Shown piece after piece: positions 37,217 to 46,675 of a stretch of DNA of 59,239 bases. Every line of letters begins with the position of its first letter. Within the stretch, counting starts at the first letter, position 1. The DNA is from a virus. Location: positions 1-59,239 of IMG/VR virus record IMGVR_UViG_3300030104_003308, one strand, 5' to 3'. Below the pieces are notes generated by a model. It searched no databases. It was not told the origin of the DNA and saw only the letters and a list, made by a program, of their open reading frames with translations. The position numbers and the translations under genes are program-made.

Positions 37217-38553
37217 TCTCCAAATACTTTAGAGAAGTTTTCACTTACTGTATCTCCTCTCTTGAGGGTATTTTCTAAATAGTTAGTTGCTCCTGTGAGC
37301 ATATTACCTGCTACTGAACTTGGGTTGCCCCAGTTTTGTGTGTTGTATCCATAAACAGCAGACGGCATACTCATGCCCTGATTTGTACCCATGCGTCCTA
37401 ACCCTTGACCAGTTAATCCTGACATCCCTGTTCCTAAGTTAGTGTATCCGTCCATCATACCACTTCTTAATCCATACTTGTCTTGGAAATTATTAGCTGA
37501 ACTTCCGATTGATCGGTCATAGATGCCAGACATTGGCTGATAGTTCATATAACCAAGAGCAGAAGGTGCGTTAGGAAGGTTTGTCATTTCATTGATTCCA
37601 GCACCAAATACATTTCCGTATTGCCCTAACTGTTGATCTCTCGAAGCCAGAATTGTATTGAGGTCTGTGTTTCTAAGGTTCTGTTGCCCACCAATGTAAG
37701 TCATAGCATCATCATAGGCTTTAAACCTTGCCTTCTGATACTCGTCAGCCAATCGACTTGCAACATCTGATCGTACCGAATTAGCCTGAGTGGAGTTGTC
37801 CATTCCTCCTCTTATGAGATCAGCTTCTGAAACAGACGCAACTCTATCGGCTGCTCGATCTACGTCTGAGATATACTGATCTGTACGTCTTGAAATTTCA
37901 CTATCTATTTCCTCTTGTGTTATCGGCTGAACATCTGGGACATCTTGAAGACCAGCATAAGTATCTTGCAATCCAGTCTGCAATCCTCTGATGTCGTCCA
38001 TTATCCTTTCTCGCTGGCTCATAACAGCATTACGTTCTTGCATTGCCTGTATTCTGGCATTGTTAAATTCTGACAACTGAAATTGTCTTTCAATTTCTTT
38101 TTGAGCTTTTGCTGTTTCAAAGCGTCTTTGATCTTCGTCACGCTCACCTGCTGCAATCGCTTTAGCTTCTTCGAGTTGTGCTAACGCAAACTTTCTTTCT
38201 TGCTGTGAGATTTGTTGGTTCTGTAAATACTGCTCCATCTTAAAAGCAAATTGTCTTGCAGCTTCTTTATCCATTGCAAGCATACGATCAATTTCAAATT
38301 GACGTTCTTTCAAAAGATTAGCTTTGTACTCTTCTAATTCACTTTCAGCAAACGTCCTTTCGTCTGCCTGTATCCCTCTGTTAAGGGCATCTATTTCACG
38401 AGTGTAATCTTTTTCATCTTGCCTCCAATCCATCATAGTATCGAAAGCGTAACGATTAAATTCACTTGCTTGATCGTAAGACTTTTGAGCCTTATTAGAA
38501 GCACTCATCTGCTGTAATAAACCAAGTCCACCTAGTACGAGTGACCATGCCAT
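37189..38553 (-). CDS. Internal virion protein (gp14-like)
   Basis: A 454-aa protein with a hydrophobic N-terminus (WSLVLGGLGLLQQM), a long coiled-coil region (residues about 30-210, Glu/Arg/Gln-rich) and a Gly/Asn/Met-rich C-terminal tail. This layout is like T7 gp14-type proteins, which enter the outer membrane on ejection. It is followed by the 759-aa gene and preceded by the 791-aa gene. The assignment is by pattern and place. Confidence 0.8.
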   Translation of the reverse strand: MAWSLVLGGLGLLQQMSASNKAQKSYDQASEFNRYAFDTMMDWRQDEKDYTREIDALNRGIQADERTFAESELEEYKANLLKERQFEIDRMLAMDKEAARQFAFKMEQYLQNQQISQQERKFALAQLEEAKAIAAGERDEDQRRFETAKAQKEIERQFQLSEFNNARIQAMQERNAVMSQRERIMDDIRGLQTGLQDTYAGLQDVPDVQPITQEEIDSEISRRTDQYISDVDRAADRVASVSEADLIRGGMDNSTQANSVRSDVASRLADEYQKARFKAYDDAMTYIGGQQNLRNTDLNTILASRDQQLGQYGNVFGAGINEMTNLPNAPSALGYMNYQPMSGIYDRSIGSSANNFQDKYGLRSGMMDGYTNLGTGMSGLTGQGLGRMGTNQGMSMPSAVYGYNTQNWGNPSSVAGNMLTGATNYLENTLKRGDTVSENFSKVFGDWMIGANKW

Positions 38554-38556
38554 ATT

Positions 38557-40932
38557 TTAAAACCTTAATATGTTTTGAGAGAACGCACTGCCAATATTAT
38601 TACCAGCCATAAGTTCTTCCTCATCCTCATTATATAATCCATATCCTGTGTTTATTGTTGATAGTGGATCGACTAACCTGTAATCAGCAAACTGGTAATC
38701 GTTTAGGTCTGAACTAGCCCTTGTCATTCTGTCTGCCACATTTTGTTCATCTTGCTCGATAGTCTTTAATCTATTTGACAATTCAGCAACAATATCACCT
38801 CGCTCATCATAAGCTTGTTGAGCTCTATATTGGCTAATCTCGTCTGCTATTGGATTCCATTCATCGGAATACTGATCGTATAATTCTCTGTTTGTGTTTG
38901 CACCTTCCAGACGACTCAAGAAATCAACAGCACTATCTTCCAATCCTCCACGATACTGACCTAATTCAAAAAGTTTATCGTCAACATTTTTTGTGTATGT
39001 ATCTAAGTCACCATAAATATCATCCACAGTTCCACCTGAATACATTCCCAAGTCATCACCAGCAAAACCCAAATCTCTTTTTATTCTATTGAAAGCGTCT
39101 TCCTCCCAAAGATTAAGTCCACTAAACCCTGAATATGCGTCTGAAATATCTCCCTTAATATTCTTTAAGTTTCTAGTTCTTTCGGCTAATATTTCATTCA
39201 AATAGTTTTGAGCGTTAGTATATTCAGAAGTAGCTCCTGAGAAATCGAAAGGCATACTGGATTGAAACCCAGAGATGTCTCCAAGACCACCAGTTATTTG
39301 TGACTGTAAAGAATCAAGGGCTGCCTTAGAATAAGGGTTTGCCCCAAGTACCTGACCAGAGATTGATTGAGCGTCTGCGAGTTCTTGAGCTACAGCAGAT
39401 TGTATTCTTTGTTGCTCGGCTGCTCTTGCAGCTTCGGCAGCCTGAATACCTGCGTTTGCTTTTGCCATAGCATTTGATACACCTGACTGCTCATAAAGCG
39501 TTTGTATTTGAGCGTCTGTCAGACCAGAATTATTTCCTATTGTTTCAATTTGCTGGACTATCTGGTTAAGCTGGGCTTTTGCCCCAGCAGGGTCGTTTAG
39601 GTTTAAGTTGCTTATTGTTTCATTAAGACCTGCTGTATCAAGGTTGCTCCAAGCGTCTGTAACGCCAGTAGTGGCAGTATTATAGTTGCCAATGATATTA
39701 TCTAATGCTGCTATGTTTGACTGGTATGTAGTATTATAGGGATTAGCATTGCCTGTAAGACCCAAAAGTGTATGGTCTAATCCAGTGTCATATTTAAAAT
39801 CAATATTATCTTTTTGCAGTTGAGTTTTTAGAGCTTGTGCTCCAGTAGCGTCCATATTTCCTAAACCAGCAATATCTATTGCAGCTAAATCACCTTCTTT
39901 GTTGTAGTCTAAAAGTGCGTTTTGATTCCCTGCTATTGCTGAATGTAAATTAGTTTCTAAGCCTGAACGTATATTGTCTAGCCCTTGATATTGGTTAAGA
40001 AGGGACTGTATATCTGATGTGTTTGTGTAGCTACCACTATCTAAAGCACCTTGCAAATCATCTATTGCACTACTTATATAAGTTGCTGTTGGTGTAAACC
40101 CAGTGCCATACATATCATACATGTCTGCACCTGCTAACGTATCAGATAAATTACCATATTCGTTTGACAAAGTAGACATATTATAAGGGTTTGATGGTGG
40201 TGGTGGTGGGCTTGTGTTATTATTGTTATTGCTACTATTGTTATTGTTATCGTTCCAATGACCAGAGCTATGTCCGTGAGGATTTTGATGGAAAGCAAGC
40301 TGATCGTCTGTAATATGATCTGGATGGTCACTAGGTAAATTGTTAGCTGCTTCAGGAGTTCTTAGAGTAAAACCTCCTTCGCCTTTATCGTCTGCACCAT
40401 AAGTCCATGTGTCTGCACCAAACCAGTTACCATCATTATTGCTTGCATTTGCTGGATTGCTTCCACCAAAAAAATCACTGATACCACTAAATATATCCCA
40501 ATATTCTTTAACCCCATCATCGTCTGAATCTACACCAGCACCACCAAAGGCTTTCAGTATCTCTCCCTCTTCTGGCGTGATGTAAGACAATTCATGCTCT
40601 TCTCCCATGATTGTTTTTTGTTGAGGAGTTTGCATATCTTGAGGTTGTTGCCTACTTAATCCAAGGATAGGGTGGTTGGTAAGATATTGCTGTATTGTTC
40701 CATTAGGGTCGGTTGCATAACTTTGCCAGTCATCTATGTTATCAAATAAATTTTTCATTACATCTGTTGTAAAATTAGACACTTTATTCGCTCCTTGAAT
40801 TGGGTAATCCCAGTAAAGTTTTTTTAATCTTTGACCTGCCCAAGTAAAATCCTCTGACATATCTTGTTTAGCTAACTCCCAAGCCTCCATAGTTCTTTGC
40901 CAGTCTTTCTCTCTTTTTGTAAGCTCAGTCAT
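38557..40932 (-). CDS. Large structural protein with Asn/Pro-rich linker
   Basis: A 791-aa protein, helical at both ends, with a low-complexity linker of Asn, Ser and Pro (NDNNNNSSNNNNNTSPPPPPS, about residues 226-246). The C-terminal half is rich in helical, tail-fibre-like repeats. It lies between the fibre gene and the internal proteins. It may be an additional ejected or tail-associated protein; no enzyme motif is visible. Confidence 0.8.
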   Translation of the reverse strand: MTELTKREKDWQRTMEAWELAKQDMSEDFTWAGQRLKKLYWDYPIQGANKVSNFTTDVMKNLFDNIDDWQSYATDPNGTIQQYLTNHPILGLSRQQPQDMQTPQQKTIMGEEHELSYITPEEGEILKAFGGAGVDSDDDGVKEYWDIFSGISDFFGGSNPANASNNDGNWFGADTWTYGADDKGEGGFTLRTPEAANNLPSDHPDHITDDQLAFHQNPHGHSSGHWNDNNNNSSNNNNNTSPPPPPSNPYNMSTLSNEYGNLSDTLAGADMYDMYGTGFTPTATYISSAIDDLQGALDSGSYTNTSDIQSLLNQYQGLDNIRSGLETNLHSAIAGNQNALLDYNKEGDLAAIDIAGLGNMDATGAQALKTQLQKDNIDFKYDTGLDHTLLGLTGNANPYNTTYQSNIAALDNIIGNYNTATTGVTDAWSNLDTAGLNETISNLNLNDPAGAKAQLNQIVQQIETIGNNSGLTDAQIQTLYEQSGVSNAMAKANAGIQAAEAARAAEQQRIQSAVAQELADAQSISGQVLGANPYSKAALDSLQSQITGGLGDISGFQSSMPFDFSGATSEYTNAQNYLNEILAERTRNLKNIKGDISDAYSGFSGLNLWEEDAFNRIKRDLGFAGDDLGMYSGGTVDDIYGDLDTYTKNVDDKLFELGQYRGGLEDSAVDFLSRLEGANTNRELYDQYSDEWNPIADEISQYRAQQAYDERGDIVAELSNRLKTIEQDEQNVADRMTRASSDLNDYQFADYRLVDPLSTINTGYGLYNEDEEELMAGNNIGSAFSQNILRF

Positions 40933-40940
40933 TTTTACTC

Positions 40941-42515
40941 CTAACTTGCAATCACACTATACTGGAAAGTTACCTCAAGGTCTTGAGCAGATGAATCATT
41001 TGATGTAATAAACCCAAAATCTTTAGCTGTGCTTGTGCAATCTATTTCAAGATTTGGGGTGACTGTTGTATCCAGTCCAGCCGTTGTTGCATTGAACGTC
41101 TGCGAACCTGCTGCTGCACCAAGAACCATTGGTTCTACTGTGATTGTACCATTACTTGTTGCAACTGAAATTCCTGTTATCCTCACTTTAATTCCCCAAA
41201 ATTTCATCATTGTAAAGCTGGCATTTCCAGGTGCTGAAAGTTTTAAGTACAAGTTATTTGTTGATAATACTGATGAGAGTTGTGCAGACGGAAGTTTTCC
41301 ATTTGAATCCAGAGAAGCGACACCATTGGCTGCACCTCTTTGAGAAGTTGCAATGACAGACGATAGATCAACAGTTCCATATTCTAAAGCTGTTCCTGTC
41401 CCATTAACCCTTACATACTTTGAGGCATCTGTTGTCGTAAAGGTTGGGAGCGTACTGTCTGGTGATGTCTGTAACCATTGTGTACCAGTATAAAACTTCA
41501 AGATGTTTGGTGTCTGGCTTGTGTCGAGCCAAAGATCAGAAGTCGCAGGTGTTGCTGGCGTAGAGGCTGATGTTGTTATTTTTGCTTTTGCCCCAAGATC
41601 AGTTGCTAAATTACTCACTTTTGTCTGTGGTATTTCGTTATTATCAACTTCAACCTTGGCGTAATCTATTAAACCTGAAGCTGTATTTACAAAAGCTTCC
41701 TCCATCATCAAGCCAGTCACGGCTGTTGTACTGGTGTTTTCTACAGTTATGATTGAAACAAGGTTTCCATTTGTCACTGTGCTAGTAAAGGTAACAACAT
41801 TATTTACAGGGCTTGTTGTATAATCGAAACTTCCACCTTCTCTTTGAAGAATACCATTTTTATAAACCTGAAGTTTAGTACCTTCATCGTGAACAAATGG
41901 AAATTGTATCTGCGTACCACTAACAACGAAGTTTTGACGATTATAACCTGTGATAGAGGTCGCTCTTATTTTGAAAATGGTAACAAGAGTATTGGCATTG
42001 ACATAAGGAGATGGATCAAAAGTTACAGCACCTGTTGATAATGAACCTCCTGTCGCTGACTTTGTGTAGTCACCTACGCCAACTGCACCTTCTCTTTGTA
42101 AAACACCATCAACATAAACGAGTAAATCATCTGTAACGTCATGGGCATAATCAAATACTGTCTGACCACTAGTCGGATTAACGTCATGTCTGCTGTGAAG
42201 AATAGGTGCTCCGATTGTTCCAGCATTTGAGCCAGAAGCTCCTCTTAGGTCTGCCATAGTAGCAATCGTTGTCCAGCCAGCAGTGTCGTCTGTGTATGAT
42301 CCAACTCGGTATTGTATACCAGAGGCTACGTCTTTTCGCATTTCTATTGGACCTTGCCAGACGCCATTAGCGTCAAATAATATGGCTAAAAGCTCGCCAA
42401 TAGTTTTCTCACCAAGTTCAGCAGCATTGACGTATCTTACAAGATTTTCAAACTCTGTGTTGATATTGCTAGAAGAACCATAATTTTGTGAATATTGCTG
42501 TCTTAGTCTTGCCAT
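40941..42515 (-). CDS. Tail fibre-like protein, shared N-terminal module
   Basis: A 524-aa beta-rich protein. Its N-terminal 95 residues (AAELGEKTIGELLAILFD, later YRVGSY, GWTTIA and LRG) parallel the start of the 849-aa fibre (AAEIGNRQLHDLLDDMFD, QVRVGQY, GWTDLT, PRG), so both probably attach to the same tail site. The middle has two similar strand blocks that share LLVYVDGVLQREG / LQVYKNGILQREG. The C-terminal part resembles a fibre tip. It follows the nozzle-like gene. Confidence 0.85.
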   Translation of the reverse strand: MARLRQQYSQNYGSSSNINTEFENLVRYVNAAELGEKTIGELLAILFDANGVWQGPIEMRKDVASGIQYRVGSYTDDTAGWTTIATMADLRGASGSNAGTIGAPILHSRHDVNPTSGQTVFDYAHDVTDDLLVYVDGVLQREGAVGVGDYTKSATGGSLSTGAVTFDPSPYVNANTLVTIFKIRATSITGYNRQNFVVSGTQIQFPFVHDEGTKLQVYKNGILQREGGSFDYTTSPVNNVVTFTSTVTNGNLVSIITVENTSTTAVTGLMMEEAFVNTASGLIDYAKVEVDNNEIPQTKVSNLATDLGAKAKITTSASTPATPATSDLWLDTSQTPNILKFYTGTQWLQTSPDSTLPTFTTTDASKYVRVNGTGTALEYGTVDLSSVIATSQRGAANGVASLDSNGKLPSAQLSSVLSTNNLYLKLSAPGNASFTMMKFWGIKVRITGISVATSNGTITVEPMVLGAAAGSQTFNATTAGLDTTVTPNLEIDCTSTAKDFGFITSNDSSAQDLEVTFQYSVIAS

Positions 42516-42523
42516 TTTTTATC

Positions 42524-44023
42524 TCACTTTTTTACGTTTACTGCAAAGCCAATAAGCCGAAGGACACCTCCACCTCCTTCAGCTTTAAAGCTGTATTGGG
42601 CTGCTTTGTACCTATAGCTCCACTTTCTTTCATATTGTTTGGATAATGGCACACCAACGAAGTAGTTGTCGTCCGTTGTGTCGTCCACTTCAAATAGAAG
42701 AGAGCCTATTTGATTTCCGTCCAAGTCTTGGGCTTCCATCGTAATTGTGCCTTTACCTGCTGCTTGGACAATAACGCTGTGTGTATCCTTTGTGTCTGTC
42801 AGTGAACCATGCCAGAGCAGGGGTGTCATTATGTTTAAGGTAGGAACAGTTCCAGTTTCGTCTTCTATCTGGTTTACATTGTAAACCCCACCCGAAGTTC
42901 CCAAGACTAACAACCCACCTAAGAAAGAACCACATCTTGAATTTAAAAAATCACCTGTATTAAATTTTGGCTGTGGTTCTCCTCCCTCTGGGTTGAGTGC
43001 AAGCGTAAGACGCTTACATAAAATGTCCCCTGATTGTGGAAAGAATATATGGTATTGTGCATTGTCTTGATCGAAGACAGCAGATATTTTTTGTGGGTCA
43101 TCTACAGAAGCGAAAAGTTCACGATAAAGAATATCAATTTTGTCTGATAGAGAGTAAGAATAAACAAGTATCCCATTTTCTTCTGATCGTTTAATTGAGT
43201 GTATGCCAGATCGTGAACAGAACATCATGTCTGTTCCAGCATTACAAATTGTATTATGGCTTGCACAGCCAATGTTTATGAAAGTATCGTCATCTATTAT
43301 CCAGTTATCAATAGATGGGTCGATCTTGTAAATAATAGCCCTGTCAGCAGTAAATACTGCAAGTCTGTTTTGCTCGAATGAGCCTAATCCAGTTATCTGG
43401 TCTGCCGTTCCTAGTAGATTGGCAACATCTATAAAGCCAGCACGTAATACACTATTGCTATTCTTTGCTTCATCATCAGGGAATATTGAATCGTTGTCTA
43501 CTCTACTTAGATGAACTTGAGTTTCTCGACCAGGTATCCCAGCAACAACCATTCGTCTTTGAGTTGATGTTACAAAAGCAGGGGTAAGCGTATTAAGGTC
43601 GTTTGAAGGATTTCTTGCAAAAGAAGAACCATCATATATGTAAGGGGCTCTTCCTCGGCAAACTATTTGAACACTCTGATTAAAAACAACTGATGAAAGG
43701 ATAGACCCTATTGGATGAACTGCATCTAGGTAGTGTCCATCATCAGACTTAAAGTTAATTCCAGCACCATCTTCCTCTGCATAAACAACCTTGTTTTTTC
43801 CATAGAAGTTTACATGGACAACTTTTTGTGAACCTATCCTGTGAGCAACTGTAGGGTCACGAACAACCTGCCCACGCCAATCACAATAGCCGTTTTCCAG
43901 CTTAACAAGATGCTGTTCTTCCCCTGTGTCTAAAGAAGTAATATCTCTTGAAGTATCTAAACCTTGAAAGTTTTCATAGCTAAATGTTGTTAAAGATACC
44001 CCAGAAGCAGATTGTGTGCTCAT
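42524..44023 (-). CDS. Tail nozzle / tubular protein B-like
   Basis: A 499-aa, almost wholly beta-stranded protein (ENFQGLDTSRDIT start; LENGYCDWRG; many short strands separated by Gly/Asp turns), as in the beta-propeller-like nozzle and stabilisation proteins of podoviruses (P22 gp10, T7 gp12). It overlaps the small adaptor upstream by four bases. Function by fold and order, rather than by a single motif. Confidence 0.8.
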   Translation of the reverse strand: MSTQSASGVSLTTFSYENFQGLDTSRDITSLDTGEEQHLVKLENGYCDWRGQVVRDPTVAHRIGSQKVVHVNFYGKNKVVYAEEDGAGINFKSDDGHYLDAVHPIGSILSSVVFNQSVQIVCRGRAPYIYDGSSFARNPSNDLNTLTPAFVTSTQRRMVVAGIPGRETQVHLSRVDNDSIFPDDEAKNSNSVLRAGFIDVANLLGTADQITGLGSFEQNRLAVFTADRAIIYKIDPSIDNWIIDDDTFINIGCASHNTICNAGTDMMFCSRSGIHSIKRSEENGILVYSYSLSDKIDILYRELFASVDDPQKISAVFDQDNAQYHIFFPQSGDILCKRLTLALNPEGGEPQPKFNTGDFLNSRCGSFLGGLLVLGTSGGVYNVNQIEDETGTVPTLNIMTPLLWHGSLTDTKDTHSVIVQAAGKGTITMEAQDLDGNQIGSLLFEVDDTTDDNYFVGVPLSKQYERKWSYRYKAAQYSFKAEGGGGVLRLIGFAVNVKK

Positions 44024-44535
44024 GTTGACAGAGTTCCATTATACGTATTGGTCTTTAATTCGTTAATATTTCTTTTGTTTGTCCCATCATCAACAACCCG
44101 AAGTTTAATTTGAGTGTTACCATTGAGCTCGTTCCAAAGCTGTTGGTTCAAGGTTTTGTAATAATTAGGCATATAGATTTGTGTTTTCTCAGACCCTTGC
44201 TGAACAGCATAATGAGCTAAAATACCAGCAACAATAATCTGGTCATCTATTTCTCTTATCTCGTCTGGGGAAGTGTAATAATTAATATCACTGGCACTTG
44301 TTGTTGTAACCTTTTGACCATTCACTGTAGTAGTTGTTGTTGATCTGGCTGCATAAGGGTGTTGTCTAATATCATCTATAACCATGTTGGCAAATTCCAA
44401 GAACATAAGAATAACATCCCCATCAACAGTGCTTGGGTTAAAGTCGCCAAAGCGTCTGAGAGCTTGCATAGCCAAAGTTCTTAAAGGCGAATACTTGGCA
44501 CGGATATGGGGATTGGTATTACTTGTTTCTGCCAT
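44020..44535 (-). CDS. Head-tail adaptor / tubular protein A-like
   Basis: A 171-aa, helical protein (LRTLAMQALRRFGDFNPSTVDGDVILMFLEFANMVIDDI) typical in size and place for the adaptor that joins portal to nozzle in short-tailed phages. It contains a disordered Thr-rich loop. It overlaps the nozzle gene by four bases and is preceded by the 102-aa gene. Confidence 0.8.
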   Translation of the reverse strand: MAETSNTNPHIRAKYSPLRTLAMQALRRFGDFNPSTVDGDVILMFLEFANMVIDDIRQHPYAARSTTTTTVNGQKVTTTSASDINYYTSPDEIREIDDQIIVAGILAHYAVQQGSEKTQIYMPNYYKTLNQQLWNELNGNTQIKLRVVDDGTNKRNINELKTNTYNGTLST

Positions 44536-44843
44536 TAGGTAGCTTTCCTAACTATTCTTCCATTCATAAAAAAATGATGCTTCTCAAATCTTTCGGTATC
44601 GTCTGCCTGAACTTCGTATTCAAGGCGTCCATTCGTAAAGTTTCTGATAGGGTTAATATCTGCACAAGGAAACATACTAGGTTCTTTTTCCCTACTCTCG
44701 TACCATACTGTCTGAGGTTTAATAGGTTTAACAGGTTTCACAACCTCCTCTTGAACGTATGCTTCATTAATGTCTGGGGTAGATGGGTCATCCTTTTTAT
44801 AATGACCTTTTTCAGTTCTTGCTCTTTTTCTTTTCAAAACCAT
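44535..44843 (-). CDS. Unknown small structural-region protein
   Basis: A 102-aa basic, Pro/Val-rich protein (VVKPVKPIKPQTVWYE) with a folded C-terminal half. It lies after the capsid gene and ends where the adaptor gene starts. A head-completion or decoration role is possible by position; no motif is seen. Confidence 0.72.
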   Translation of the reverse strand: MVLKRKRARTEKGHYKKDDPSTPDINEAYVQEEVVKPVKPIKPQTVWYESREKEPSMFPCADINPIRNFTNGRLEYEVQADDTERFEKHHFFMNGRIVRKAT

Positions 44844-44861
44844 TTAGTCCTCCTAATGTAA

Positions 44862-44888
44862 TAAAGGGGAGCATAAAGCTCCCCTTTA
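44862..44888. terminator. Terminator-like hairpin downstream of the capsid gene
   Basis: A perfect AAAGGGGAGC / GCTCCCCTTT stem with an ATAAA loop lies 30 bases past the capsid stop. The minus strand continues TTTATTACATT, a weak T-run. It may reduce read-through from the capsid gene or protect its mRNA 3' end. Confidence 0.65.
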
Positions 44889-44918
44889 ATATGTAGCATT
44901 TTGAAGAGTTGGTCGTCC

Positions 44919-46112
44919 CTATGATCTAGAGTCCCAACCTTTGATGTAAGCATGAACTTTGTCTTGCAAGAGTTCCAAACCACATTCGGTTAGGTACTCG
45001 TGCTTGACGCTGTCTGCGTCTGGTGCTTGTCTATTTTCCAATAGCTGAGTATCTCTACCTTCGAGGTAGCGATAAGATAGATATGGGAAGTCGATTATCA
45101 CCATAGCATTTTTCATGTGATCCAACTGACGGAACTGTGGGTGTAAGTGAACCATCAAGTCACCTGCAAATGTTGTGTATCTTATAAGATTAACCCCATA
45201 AGAACCCTCAACAACTGTAGGCTTCCATCTGTCTTTACCCATTTGCTGTAGCTGGTTAGCTACTGTTTCACCTACGAAAGCGATCTTTTGATTGCTTCCA
45301 TACTTGAACACAGTTGACATAAGTAGGCTGTCAAATCCTTCTTCTGACATCTTACCAGCACTTGCTCCACCATAGCTGGCAAAGGAAGTGGCGATATCGA
45401 CAACATTTGTTAAGGAGTTAATCAGACCACCAGTGTAACGTGTTGGTGATGCAGTTGAGCCATTGGCTTCATGCTTGTTTCCAAAGAACATAGCTCTTTC
45501 GATGTCAGACATGTGTAGTTTAAGAGCCTTCGTCATGCTCTCATCCATCTTATCCCCAGTTCTTAGATAAGTTGAGCTCAAAGTATTTGATACTTGGAAC
45601 GCAGTTCTAAAAATTTGGGTGTAGTTGGAGACTACAGATGCGTCAAAAGAAATAGCAGTTGGAGATGTCCCACCTTCAGTCGCTGCATAGCCACTTATAA
45701 ATAGCTTGTCATTGTCTGTAATTGAGTGTGACGTTCCTCCAATGTTTCTGGAGACTGTTAGAGTTGTGCCTGTTGTATCAGCAGAAGCTTGCATAACTTC
45801 TCCAGTTGCTTGGGAAATTATAATAGCACCACTAATGGCGAACTTATTATCGTCTGCTGCATCAATCGTAATGGCAGTTGCTGAGTCATTATAACCAGCA
45901 CCATTATCAACTGTTACAACTCGGTCTGGGAGTTCATCTCTAAAATTTTTGTACTCTGGATCGTCTGTACTCTCAGACGAACCCATAGATAACAACGCAT
46001 TTAGAGGTGCGTTCCCATTAGGTTCAAGAAGCGTAAAAAGCTCCCTATAGTTTTTTGGACGGAAGTCTGTGCCGAACTCGCCAGTACCTCTCATCCCTTG
46101 AATTGCTGCCAT
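44919..46112 (-). CDS. Major capsid protein (SU10/DUF5309-like)
   Basis: A 397-aa protein matching the SU10-type major capsid family (HK97 fold): GTGEFGTDFRPKNYRELFTLLEPNGNAPLNALLS start, DPEYKNFRDELPDR, a beta-rich insert, FQVSNTLSSTYLR, and a later GVNLIRY...FPYLSYRYLEGRD. It builds the icosahedral shell. It has a 131-base leader with a conserved element and is flanked by a terminator, as expected for a highly expressed gene. Confidence 0.93.
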   Translation of the reverse strand: MAAIQGMRGTGEFGTDFRPKNYRELFTLLEPNGNAPLNALLSMGSSESTDDPEYKNFRDELPDRVVTVDNGAGYNDSATAITIDAADDNKFAISGAIIISQATGEVMQASADTTGTTLTVSRNIGGTSHSITDNDKLFISGYAATEGGTSPTAISFDASVVSNYTQIFRTAFQVSNTLSSTYLRTGDKMDESMTKALKLHMSDIERAMFFGNKHEANGSTASPTRYTGGLINSLTNVVDIATSFASYGGASAGKMSEEGFDSLLMSTVFKYGSNQKIAFVGETVANQLQQMGKDRWKPTVVEGSYGVNLIRYTTFAGDLMVHLHPQFRQLDHMKNAMVIIDFPYLSYRYLEGRDTQLLENRQAPDADSVKHEYLTECGLELLQDKVHAYIKGWDSRS

Positions 46113-46243
46113 AGATAAATCTCCTTTGGCTTAAGGTTAAGGTTTAATATGTGACGAGTATTGTGGAATTACCTTCACTAACTCATAAGTCTGTAGGCCG
46201 TAGCGTACTTGTGACTTAATTGCAACGTACACTAATTTTTACA
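46113..46243 (-). promoter_or_regulatory. Capsid leader with conserved CGCTACGGCC element
   Basis: The gap before the capsid gene contains CGCTACGGCC in the minus sense (46205-46196), flanked by GTA/TAC. The same decamer occurs upstream of the scaffold gene with different but again complementary flanks. An AAAGGAG site precedes the capsid ATG. No clear sigma70 boxes are seen. Confidence 0.5.
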
Positions 46244-46675
46244 TTAGTTCGTCCCTATTAAAGATTTTGTCCAACTTTCTTTTTCACAGTCCTCAGAAAA
46301 CTTACTAGGATGTATCCTTTTAGTCAGACCTTTCCCAAAAAAACCTACATTAAAAAATAGAACTTTCTCTATATCTATGGCAACCAGTGCAACAATGTCA
46401 CAGTCTTTTTTTGTTAAGGGGATTTTTGGCAGACGCCCAGAGCATACAGAAAAGTGATACGTCCAGTATCCTCTGCTTTTTCTTTCATAAGCTCTTCTGT
46501 ACCGACTAGACTTTACTTGCACTCTTACAGGTTTGTTGTTGTTTAATGCCAGTATGTCTGTCTTTTGCAGATACACAAAATTACAGGGGACACCCATCTT
46601 CAATAGCTTTGTCAAGCATATTGCTTCTCCAAGAAGACCCATGTTTAAATGGGCGTATCTATCCTTTTCTTCCAT
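46244..46675 (-). CDS. PD-(D/E)XK-type nuclease inserted in the head region
   Basis: A 143-aa basic protein with an early Glu (GEAICLTKLL), TDILALNNNKPVRVQVKSSRYRR in which Asp and the Q-x-K core match the PD-(D/E)XK fold, and no DNA-binding add-on. It sits between the SleB-type hydrolase and the capsid gene, where an enzyme is unexpected, and overlaps the hydrolase by 17 bases. It may be a free-standing homing-type or junction-cutting nuclease. Confidence 0.65.
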   Translation of the reverse strand: MEEKDRYAHLNMGLLGEAICLTKLLKMGVPCNFVYLQKTDILALNNNKPVRVQVKSSRYRRAYERKSRGYWTYHFSVCSGRLPKIPLTKKDCDIVALVAIDIEKVLFFNVGFFGKGLTKRIHPSKFSEDCEKESWTKSLIGTN

